DNA of 25,967 nt, taken from positions 1 to 25,967 of the forward strand of contig RXOD01004212.1 in the NCBI GenBank assembly GCA_005223375.1, read 5' to 3'. This document shows positions 1 to 8,749 of the stretch, one piece after another. Both the position numbers and the translations under genes were made by a program. The DNA comes from Amoebophrya sp. AT5.2 (Eukaryota > Sar > Dinophyceae > Syndiniales > Amoebophryaceae). A model generated the notes under the pieces. The model saw nothing but the letters and a program-made list of their open reading frames with translations. It ran no database searches and was not told the DNA's origin. Position 1 is the first letter of the stretch, and every line of letters starts with the position of its first letter.

Positions 1-1561
1 GGCGCGGCGGTCGCAGCAAGCGTGGATGTGGCCAGCGCGGCGGCGTCGATCAGGTACTGCGGGTGTTGCAGCGTCTGCGCGGGCAGGTAGTAGAAGGGGT
101 GCTGGTGCGCAGGTGTCGGCTGGGCGGTCGCTGCGGCAACGCCGGGGGCCAGCGCGGTGGCGGTTTGTTGAGGCATGCCTGCTGCAGCGCCAGGAGCTTG
201 CATCGCAACGCTCGTGGCCGGAAAAGAAAAGTTGGGGTACGCGGGTGCTGCCGAGGTGACACCGTTCCCCGCCAGCTGCCCGGCAGAAGCGCCTGGAGAA
301 ACGATGGCGAAGAAATCAGTTCGACCATGGCGTCATCAAAATAACAGACCCTCGCCCTTCTCCTGAAAAAGCATAGTTACTGACACATATAAGTTTGAAA
401 ACGAAATAAGCCCCACCAGCGCCGCCAGCCGCCTCTGCCATCCTTCCCGCCCCCGCCTGCTGCCAGTACCAGTCCGCGGCGTAGTAGTGGGGGCTCGGCG
501 TTTGCACCGCGGCGTAGGGTGACGGGTCCATAGACGCGACGTTCGCGCCGGTAGTATCACCACATCCGGGTCCGCTCGCGCCAGCCACGTGCGGGATGTG
601 CAAGCTCTTCGGAGGACCAGCGGCCGCTCCTGCCGTTCCCCCACTATTGCCTTCTGTTGTTCCCCTTCCGCCGGACTGCAGCTTCAGCTCTTCCGTATAC
701 CGCTTGGCTGTCACGGCGTCGGTGATGGGAAGTCGGGAAGTGGATGACTTATTCGAGCCGGTTTTCGTGGGAATGGCCGCATCAGCGGAGTCTAGGAGCT
801 GGTGCCAGCCGGTTGGGTGACTCGCCACGCCGGGAGGAGAGTCCTTTTTGACGGTGGGGTCGCTTGCCTCCTGCGGGAAAGACTCGGAATGGTCCGCCAG
901 CGGGGAGGGGTCGCGCGAACCCTTTTTTGAAGTTGTGGTAGCTATTGCACCTCTAAAACAATACAACATCATTTTTCCCCCCCGCCAGGAAAGCGCATAT
1001 AGCAAAGCAAAACTATACCCGCATTTCCACCCGTTCGGCGTGTCTGCCGAAGTTCTCCCCACTCTCGCAGCTTTCCAGCAGCGCCTCCACTTCTCCATCT
1101 GCACTAAACAAGCCGCCCTCCCGTACCAGGTTCGGCAGCGAAATGCCGCCCGGGCGCTCCTCCACGGCCGACTCCAACGACCCCGACGACTGCAGGAAGT
1201 TGTGTCCGAACTCTGTTTTGCCTTCCTCCGAGGCAGTGAGCAGGTCTTTCGGCGTCGCGAGCTCGTTTAGTCCGACATCCGCCTCGAGCAGCCGCTCCAA
1301 GCCCGGCGGCGGCATCTTCCAGGGGAGCGATTTCGAGGCCTGCATCGGCGCAGTACACGACGGTCCTGCGAAATCATCTTCGAAACTCGCCGAGTCGTCC
1401 GCGGAGAGGACGGGGTCCGCAGGGCCGGTCGTGGTTCCGCGCTGTCGTCCCGCCTGCAAAGAAGCCGTGTGCTTGTATCCGGACACAGCGAGGGATTTCG
1501 AATACTGCATACCCTGGACATCGTCGGCATCCTGTAGCAGGGTGCGCGCGGGTGGCGGCAT
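1..1561 (-). CDS. Unrecognised Pro/Ala/Gln-rich protein, 5' part; runs off the left edge
   Basis: I do not recognise this gene. Best exon model: 1561-1019, 921-417 and 292 to the window edge. The 417/292 join is good: G|GTGGGG ... CTCCAG|GC, phase 1 on both sides, after which the frame stays open to base 1. The first join (CGG|GTATAG at 1018) is less sure. The nearest pyrimidine-rich acceptor, TTTTAG, breaks the frame, and the in-phase acceptor is AAAAAAG ending at 922. ATG at 1561 is the first in-frame start, but an upstream exon is possible. The first exon carries two related motifs, MPPPARTLLQDADD near residue 1 and MPPPGLERLLEADVG near residue 90, each linked to an MQ.SKSL motif. The second and third exons are rich in Ala, Gly, Pro, Tyr and Gln, with aromatic patches such as HYYAADWYWQQ and HQHPFYYLPAQTLQHPQYL, typical of disordered proteins. 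No catalytic motif or membrane segment is visible. Confidence 0.55.
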
Positions 1562-2112
1562 CTTTCGAGAGCGATGGATTCTACTTCGTCGGGAAAGTCG
1601 TCAGTTTGAATGGAGCTTGGCTGAACTATAGAGAGCGTGGGAAGACGTTAAGAACGGCTTGGCTTTCGCGAATATTTTCTGTGCTTCGTAGCCGTTCTTT
1701 TCCATAAGCTATCACGCAAGTGCTCTCTGACGCGCGGGTGCCTTTTTGGTTCTCGCTCTATCGTGCTTGCCACTTTTCACTCGTCCCTCTCGAGGTGATG
1801 CAAGCAAGATTTGCGTCGTGGCGCATGAACGACTGTTGCAAACACTGCTGCTCAATCGTAAAAAAACTTGTTTCCATCTTACCACCTGCCAGCAAGCTCC
1901 CTTGTTCCAGTGCAACACACAGTGATATCGCTTCAGTGCACCTGTAGCCACCGCAGCCTTTTTCGAGATAGCGAGCTTCTGGTCAGCAGTTTGTCTCTGA
2001 GATAGCGAAATTCTGCTCAGCAGTGGCGCCATGTTCCGCTAGCTGCGCACTTGATTCTAATTGCGCAACTAGACCTTCGCTATCATTGTTTTTATCGAAC
2101 GGCCCCTTCGCC
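1562..2112. other. Intergenic spacer
   Basis: No convincing gene. The frame upstream of the ATG at 1561 meets a TGA near 1608. A short open stretch in another frame (reading DDFPDEVESIALE, about 1575-1615) could be a remnant or an upstream exon, but I could not join it. The only clear structure is a direct repeat at 1965-2024. The spacer separates the start of the left gene from the stop of the next one, both on the minus strand. Confidence 0.5.
1965..2024. repeat. Imperfect 26-bp direct repeat, period 34
   Basis: Copy 1 (1965-1990) and copy 2 (1999-2024) share GAGATAGCGA....TTCTG.TCAGCAGT, with three mismatches over 26 bp. It lies about 90 bp beyond the stop codon of the H1-like-tailed gene, so it would be in that gene's 3' flank. 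Function unknown. Confidence 0.8.
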
Positions 2113-5100
2113 TCACTTTTTTTTCTTATCAGCCGACTTCATAACGGCCTTCACTTTTGGTTGTGGCGCGGCCTTTCCCTTGGGTTTGGCGCTGGCAGAC
2201 TTCGGTTTCGCAGCTTTCGCTTTCCCTGTTGAAGCAGCTCCCGCCTTGCTCTTCATCCCGGAAGGCACCTTGACCGCAGCGGACGCCATGCTCTTCATCC
2301 CGGCGGCTGCAGCTGGCTTTGGCGGCGGTGCTGCTGGTTGCTTTTTCATACTGCTGGCCATCGCTTTTGGGGTTGCGCCCCCCTTCGCTTTTGGCGTCGC
2401 CGCTTTCGCCTTGGGCGTCGCTGCCTTGGCTTTTGGCGTGGCAGCTTTCGCTTTCGGCGTCGCTGCGCCGCCTCCGCCGCCCTTTGATTTCGGAGTTACG
2501 GCTGCCGCGTTTTTCATCGAAGACGATATCTTCATCGCAGACGATATCTTCATTGCGCCCGCCGACTTCATTGCCGACGACGCTTTAGCAACTGTGCTTC
2601 CCGCTCCAGACGCTGACTTCATCGCAGATGCCGACGTATTTTTCGCTTCAGATTTCATGGCCGACGGCGCTTTGGGCGCCGCTCCCTTCGCCGGCCCCTT
2701 CATCGAGGACGAGGCTTTCACGTTTGCAGCCGACTTCATTGCGGAAACCGAAGCACTCGGCTTGCCCGTTTTTGCGTTTGGCTTTGCCGCGCCCGCGACC
2801 TTGCTTGACGACGAAGAGGCGCCTGCGATTGGCATGTCCGCACCTTCATCCACGTTCATCGCCACATCGTCAAGCAACGATTCGTCCGCCTCTCCCGCAA
2901 GCTGCGGTATATCGGAACCCGCGTCAGCTTGTTTTGCACTTGCTTTTTGTTCCGAATCTGGACTAACGACGCAGACGACCTTTTTCACCGCAGCGGCATT
3001 CGTGGAGGAGGTCTTCGGAGGTGGATTCAATCCCGTCTTTGCTCCTGCGTCTAAACGACCTACCGTAGCGGCCTCCCCGTTACCCAAAACTCCGTTTTCC
3101 CCGGCGTCCATGTCGACCTCCATTGGGCCACTCCGACTCTGGCACTCATCCGTATTCTCCTCAGCCGGGAGTTGCTTTCTTTGGTTCTTTTCCTTTCCTT
3201 CCTCCGTCGAGCTGTGTACCGGAGCCGAGGCGCGAGACGGAACTGCGGATGCAACAGCGGCGGTTGCGGGAGCGGCGCTGACTTCTGTGTCCACTCCGGC
3301 CTCGTTCGGAGAAGAACGCCCACCTTCGGCTGGCTCCGGCTTCTCATCGCTCTTTTTCTTCACGCTATCCTTGATCCCCTCCTCTCGTCCAGTTGCCTTT
3401 TTATTGTTGGCCAACACGCTCACATTCTTATCGGACGATGACGCGGCCGCTGCGGGTGCTGCACCCGCACTGTCGCTGCTGATGCCGCCAATCTCCTCCA
3501 AGATGCCAGCGGCCCCGGCACCATCCGATGATGTCGCATCGAGACTAGAAACAGCCTCTGCGCCATTTGCGTCTCCAAAAACGTACCCGCCTCTCCCTGA
3601 CACCGGATCGCGAGTAATGATCCCTTCTGCTTGTTTATCTTTATCGCCTCCAGCCGCAGATCCAGATCCTGTTGCAGCAGCTCCACTTGTCGATCCCCCC
3701 CTCGCCGCAGCCCCCACCGCCAGATTCATCAACAGTCCCGCATCGACCGGACTTGCCCCCGGCCAGTCGCTGCCGTGCGCGGAGTAGAAGCTGTCGCGGC
3801 GGAAGGACCTTCCTCCTGGTGAACCGTCGAAGGATTGGAACGCGCATGCGGGAAGCTGCGGCGGCCCCGGGCTTCCTGGCGGCGACCAAGCACCTACATT
3901 TCCCATCTCCTCTGCGCTGAGTGTGTTCGCGTGGATGCTTTCGAGGGCGGTGGCGACTGTTGTGTGAATCGTTTCCTTCACCATCGGCAGCCCCGTTTCC
4001 ACCGCGGAGTACAGGTTTTCCGCGCCGGTCTGCGCCGCACTCGCCACCTGTCCCGCGGTTTCAACCGCAAGCGTTTTCGTCTTCTCCGCGCCCACCGCGG
4101 CCAACTGCTTTGTCTTCTCCGCGCCCACCGCGGCCAACTGCTTTGTCTTCTCCGCGCCCGCCGCAGCCAGATGCTTCGTCTTCTCCGCACCGACCGTGAC
4201 GGCGTACTTGGTGGCCTCCGCCCCGGCCGTCAACACCGAGTTTAGCGCCGCCGCGCCTGCCGCGACTGCCTGCTGTCGCAGATTGCCACCAGCGTTCTCC
4301 TTCTCACTTCCTTGATCCCCCCCGTGGGTACTACCTCCGCTCTCGTAATTCTCGGAATGGGAGTTGGACGCGGCGGTGCCCCCCGGCCCGAAGAACGGCG
4401 CGTGTGGTTTGGGCGAGTGGTGGAACGGAGGGCGGTTTGCGGCACGGTGCAGGTTGGGGTTGCCTCGATTAAACAGGCTGGAGGATGAGTTGGCAGAAGA
4501 AGAAGGTGGTGGGAGAACGCTGCCGCCCCCGTGGTCCCGCGACGAGGATCCGTACTGCTGTGAAGGGAATAGTCATTCAATCATCAGCAAAAGATTTACC
4601 AATGCGTGATGCGGTAGTTCATTGTAATGGAGCAATAACTATTTGGTCGTAAAAACCTGCTGCGACCCATGGCTTCTCGCTGGTGGTTGGTAGGACAGAT
4701 TTCGGTTTGCCCACGGCGGCTGGTACGACGAATTCCGCTCCGCATAAGGCCCCGGGCGCGACGACGAAAACAAAGAGCTCGAAGAAGCACTTCTTCCCAG
4801 CAGTCCGCCATTGGTGTCGCCGTGGTGCTCCCCTTCCCGACGGTTCCCCGAGTAGTAGCTTCCGCTGCTCTGCTGTCCGCCTCCTCCTCGGCTGTAATTT
4901 GCCGGCGCATCTGACCGGTTATAACCGCTTCCCCGGCTGCTGAAATCGCTGTGGCGATTCCGGTACTCGTTCGATCCATACCCGTGGCCGCTGCTGTACG
5001 TGCGAGTGTGGTTTGGCGGGTGTCCACTCGTTCCGCCTCCGCCAAGGAAGCTGTAATACGAACCGCCGCCGCGACTACTACCCGATGCTGCACCAGCCAG

Positions 5101-5994
5101 CGACGAAACGGCGGTGCGGTGATGGTACCCCTGGCCGCTGGCTAGCGAGGACGTGAAACGGTGATCCCCGTACCCGTAACTGCTCTTCGCGTAGTTCGAC
5201 GTCCTGTCTCCCGCGTACAAATCCCTCCGGCTATTTCCCCCACCATCTGCATTGTTCCCCCGCTCCGGCACACCACGCGGCGTGCTTTTCTGCTCTCGGT
5301 GGTCGCGATTTTCACGGCCCTCCTCCCGAAACGACGAAAACGCCAGACCGCAGTTCTCCGCCCCCGCGTTGATTTTCATCTTCCACCCGTTGCCGTTCAT
5401 AAACGGAATTTTCTGCACGCCGTTCAGCTCGCACCCCACATGCCGTCCCTCGCCCAACACTTCCACGTCAAGATACGGCCCTTCGACGTCCGACCTGTGG
5501 ACCGCCTTCACGACGCAGAGCTTGCCCTTCCGCAGGACAAACTCGTCCACCCGCACGGCGCCGCAGATGTTGGAACTCACCTCGTCGCCGGGGCGTTTGC
5601 GGTTTGCTTTCGGCACCGCGATCACGTGCGCTTTCGGGTTGGCGCGGTGCGACGAGGGGGGTCCACCGATGGTCTGCCGGGTCTGGGACGACGCGTCGAG
5701 AAACAGAACGTCGTAGGCACGAATCTGGTATTGGTATTCGTAGTCAATCACTGGATTTTTGGGTATTCAATCATCGCCAGGTTCGTGGTGGAGACGCGAA
5801 ATCGAATAGAAAGCTATACATCTTACCTTCTGCTCCCGCGCCAGCGGCGGCTCGCCATTCACGACGTCGTCGACGCGAAAAGTCTCCTTGCGATATCCGA
5901 ACGCGGATAAGGGGTGCCAAGCGGAGTCCGTGATCTGAACGCTGTTGGTGTCCAACCCGCGGCGGCAATATTGAAACCCGAGCTCCTCGGCCAT
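2113..5994 (-). CDS. Chimeric basic protein: KOW/eIF5A-like N-part, Gly/Tyr/Arg-rich middle, 11-mer repeats, H1-like SAMK/ATPKAKA tail
   Basis: Model: exons 5994-5820, 5750-4657 and 4557-2113, about 1237 residues. ATG at 5994 follows ACAAA and is the first in-frame ATG. The second intron (CAG|GTTTTT ... TTCACAG|CAG, 99 nt, phase 0) removes an in-frame TAG and fuses two long open frames. The first intron is ambiguous: GTATAG at 5819 to CCAG at 5751 keeps the frame, and GTAAGA at 5826 to CCAG at 5725 also does. Residues ~90-200 hold a small-beta-barrel-like segment (RVDEFVLRKGKLCVVKAV, LDVEVLGEGRHVG) resembling KOW/eIF5A folds. Residues ~230-450 are Gly/Ser/Tyr/Arg-rich, as in RNA-binding low-complexity proteins. 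Residues ~540-585 are four 11-mers around GAEKTKQLAAV. The last ~250 residues are Lys/Ala/Pro-rich with many SAMKS and ATPKAKA units, ending in KKKK. I infer binding to RNA or DNA. Domain names are tentative. Confidence 0.7.
2365..2470 (-). repeat. In-gene tandem repeat encoding ATPKAKA units
   Basis: Tandem 7-codon units coding A-T-P-K-A-K-A, at least four in a row, inside the basic C-terminal tail. Third positions differ between units (GCC/GCT/GCA, AAA/AAG), so the protein repeat is kept although the DNA has diverged. The units resemble the Lys-Pro-Ala repeats of histone H1 tails. Confidence 0.8.
4068..4200 (-). repeat. 33-bp tandem repeat encoding 11-residue GAEKTK units
   Basis: Four units of 33 bp; the two central ones are nearly or fully identical in DNA. 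They encode the 11-mer A-V-G-A-E-K-T-K-Q-L-A. An 11-residue periodicity with E-K-T-K is the hallmark of synuclein, LEA group 3 and perilipin-type amphipathic 11/3 helices that fold on lipid surfaces. Here it is followed by related degenerate units (TAGQVASAAQTGAENL). Confidence 0.85.
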
Positions 5995-6626
5995 TTTGTT
6001 CTTGCGATCGTACGTGGCACGTAGTAATGTAGTAGTCTCAGAGCCACGGGCACGCGCGGGAAAAACCAATTCGCCCAGACTTTAACTTTGCTAGTCGGGG
6101 CTCACGGTGACAAACTCGTAGATGGGGGTGACAAGGACACCTTGGAAATAATGGCTGGCATGGAATTCTCTTGTGCAAGTGAGCCGACTCCTTAAATTCC
6201 ACCTGTTAAATCTCTCGAACTCGCACGCTGTCACTCCCCTCCATGTGGTCGGACCACTGATAATGTTGTTTGCTTCCACTTGTATCACGTAAGCACAAGC
6301 CAGTTAGAACGCGCTTGTTGGTGTCGTCTTAATGATCGTCGCGTATTTGGGTCACAATCAGCCGAGGACCTCAACAGAGCATGACAGAGTATGGACCATT
6401 CCAAATAATTTGTAAATCGCGAACGCGATGATCCGAAGTCGTCGTGCACTCGTTGAACGAAGACTCATCTTGTATTCGTTCCTACGCTGCATTAGGATCA
6501 GGTTCAGAAGTAGCTCGCTCACGTGAAGAAAATTCGTTGGGTTTTCTTCTCGGAATATGGGTACCAGGCTCCGTTGTAACAAATGCACTACTGCAGCTTA
6601 CGGCTATGAGTGAAAACGACACATTC
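5995..6626. other. Intergenic spacer
   Basis: About 630 bp between the start of the chimeric gene and the stop of the next gene upstream. Short frames on both strands lack ATG starts or recognisable composition. I see no promoter motif, RNA gene or clear repeat. Confidence 0.5.
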
Positions 6627-8264
6627 CTAAGCATGCGCGGCTGCACTTGCCTTTCGCTTCGCATTGTCTTCCCGAATCTCCTCAAAGATTTGCTCAAACT
6701 TAGATACATGCTCATGTTGATCGCGATCGGTTTCTTCCGAAGGAGGCTCGGAGAGGTCGATGTAGTATTTCTGTTGCTTTTCCGCGAGTTCCTTGTACAA
6801 AGGCCTATCTCGGTGCACATGATAGTCAGTTCCTGGAGGATACAAAGGCACCCACGCTTTGCCTCCACGTCCGTTGTGCGTAATATACCCTTCTTCCACC
6901 AAAAACCTACGCGGAAAGAAAAAGAGCCCCTCTAGCTCTCGCCCAGCGTCCGTACTCGGTCTTGCGATGTGGAAAATGAAGAAGTCAATCTCATCGCACG
7001 TGCTCGGTACGGAATCCTCACGGCGGCCGTCTGCATAGCGCACCAGCCTGCTCATCTTCCCTGTCAACGCGCTCGTCTTGGAATGTGTGCACGCAACACG
7101 CTGGACCCCACAAATCGCGCCGAGCGCGAGGTTGTGTTTCGAGCCAACAAAGTAGTGCCGTTTGTCTGTGCTGAAGCCCGCGGGAAGATACAGGTGCTCC
7201 CTCGCATGCCAGATCAGACGCTCGCTTCGCGCAGACCGGCTATCGAGTGCAAGCAAGTCGCACCAGTCAATGACGGTGTGCCGCGGTAGGCTCCTCCAGC
7301 ATGAGTCCAGCTGCACTTGCAACTGATCTTCGCCGTCCGTGCGATCACTGCTTGGCTTTAGCAAACCAGCCGGGACTTCCAGATGCTCATTTTTCATGAT
7401 TTGCTGAGTCTCGTCAGGAAGCAGGATGTGAAAGGAGGGCGCAGAAAGATCAAAATTTACCGCAACAATTGTACCAACGTCTGATCGGAACACTTTGTTC
7501 CGCATCCGAAGGCTGCGTTGCTGAGACTCGGCCGCCAGCGTCCGACTTTTGAGACATAAAGCTGCCCAGTTTCCGCTCGTATCGTCAGTTTTCCGAAAGA
7601 GAACGCTGGCGCGCGAGCGATGTCCAAGGCGATGAAATTCAAAGGCTCCCTTTCCAAGCAGTCGTTCAACGAAAGCTTCGTAGGCAAGCTCGAAATTCGC
7701 GCGACGACAGTCTGCGACAAGGCCATTTTTGGTGGGGCTGTCGCGCAAGTACTTGGGGGAATATTTTTTCGCAATCTTGGGCTCCCGGCCCAGGGCAGCC
7801 TGCCACGTCTGCCAGCCACTTTTCGCGTAACGGCGTTCTGGATGATACGGGATTGTTCGGGGGCGCTGGTCGCTGCTTGCCCAAGTGTAGTACTCCTTCG
7901 CAGTTCGGAGCTGCAATGGCTGGACGAATTGGCAGAACTCCGTAAAACTCACGAAGCCGCTCCCTCGCCGCCTGCGCAACACAGCACGACGCATGTTCTT
8001 CAAATTCAAGCGCTGCTACATGATCTCATCGCAATTCGCCTTGAAAGTGATGGCAGTGCCTTGATCGATGATTTTCAACGCAGCAAGAAAAGGCAAACAC
8101 AATTGGGCTAAAGCAATACCGTGCAGGGCTGTGATTTCGGTCAGACTCGAACAAGAATCTGAAACCCGCTCAATGTGAGTGTCAATGTTGTAGACTTTCA
8201 CCTGCCGCGGAGCGATTTGAAAAAAACAGTCAACGAATCGCGTATCTTTGTCTGAGGTTTCCAT
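6627..8264 (-). CDS. Integrase-repeat / nuclease-like protein of probable mobile-element origin; in-frame stop or intron near the 5' end
   Basis: The main frame runs from ATG 7994 to TAG 6627 (455 residues). An 82-codon frame from ATG 8264 lies in the same register and is split from it only by TAG 8018-8016. An intron from CAG|GTGAAA (8201) to TAGCAG (8013), phase 0, would remove the stop and give ~482 residues. It lacks a pyrimidine tract, so a nonsense mutation is equally possible. Near its N-terminus the protein has one repeat of the form (E)Y..WA.....RP..IP..P...Y...GW..W...LG, seen in many algal, oomycete, giant-virus and phage integrase-associated proteins. Two later segments look alike: a hydrophobic strand with FD/DFFIF, then LLP or FFFP (FHILLPDETQ; DEIDFFIFHIA ... 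LEGLFFFPRRF), then YPPG. This could be a degenerate PDDEXK-type core, but I cannot assign catalytic residues. It lacks the Ala/Gly low complexity of its neighbours, which fits foreign origin. Confidence 0.55.
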
Positions 8265-8749
8265 AACTCAAGGGCTCGTCCAAATCGCAACTACGTGGTC
8301 TCGTCCATTCGGTTATCTTCGAATGCTCTTTCTACTTTTAGGCGTCTGCGTCGTGTCATTGAAAATAAACATTTTTTTTCGTGCTGCTCGCCGACCGGTG
8401 CTTGTAGCTGAAAAATTCGGACCGTGCGGAGCGTTCTGTGCGAACTGCTGTAAAAGTGCGGGAGCTGGTTAGAAAAATGGACTCGATTACACGCTGGACA
8501 TAAAAAGACGCTAGGAGACAGAGACGGCTGTGAGCCAACCTGGATGATGAAGTTAGTTTTACGTTGCATATCGCGAAGCTTTTCGTGCGTGGGCGGGCCA
8601 GAGCCCCCCCCGGGCTCAAGGCCGGAGTTCCGTCATCTGTTACACGTGCAGAAGCACCGGCAGGGCTACCGCATGTCATGCTCTCTGTAAGTTTATGATT
8701 GTTTTTTTGTGTCTTCCTTTTCCTCTTTGACCATTAAATGACTAAGGTG
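8265..8749. other. Intergenic spacer
   Basis: About 485 bp between the nuclease-like gene and the stop of the PDZ/GAR gene. An in-frame TGA lies just upstream of ATG 8264. Contains a C/G-rich stretch near 8595-8630 and a T-rich tract near 8695-8730 in the 3' flank of the PDZ/GAR gene. No gene or RNA recognised. Confidence 0.5.

Noticed and set aside
1267..1530. Alternative frame in the first exon of the left gene, joined by GTATGC...CTTTGCAG
   Set aside because: The intron-like signals are good and the phase fits, but the unspliced frame contains a duplicated MPPP/SKSL motif, which favours it as coding. Kept as a possible minor isoform.
2051..3787. 578-codon open frame on the plus strand
   Set aside because: It is the mirror of the Ala/Lys/Ser-rich repeats on the minus strand. 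GC-rich repeat coding leaves the opposite strand open, and its product is only Ala/Phe/Ser repeats.
4557..4622. Short separate gene start (ATG 4622, MNYRITHW) for the H1-like part
   Set aside because: It needs a non-GT-AG intron and a start only ~16 bp beyond the previous stop. The CAG|GTTTTT...ACAG|CAG intron joins both long frames in phase with standard ends.
5751..5826. TA...AG or GT...CA introns
   Set aside because: At 5.8 kb and 1.0 kb the nearest ends seemed to need non-canonical borders, but in each case a GT...AG pair slightly away keeps the frame. I prefer the canonical reading without transcript data.
5161..5910. 249-codon plus-strand frame
   Set aside because: It is antisense to the KOW-like region and first intron of the chimeric gene, with no recognisable domain.
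8590..8640. Spliced-leader-like sequence (GGCTCAAG) near a C/G-rich stretch
   Set aside because: Only the last eight bases resemble the dinoflagellate leader end. The rest does not match.
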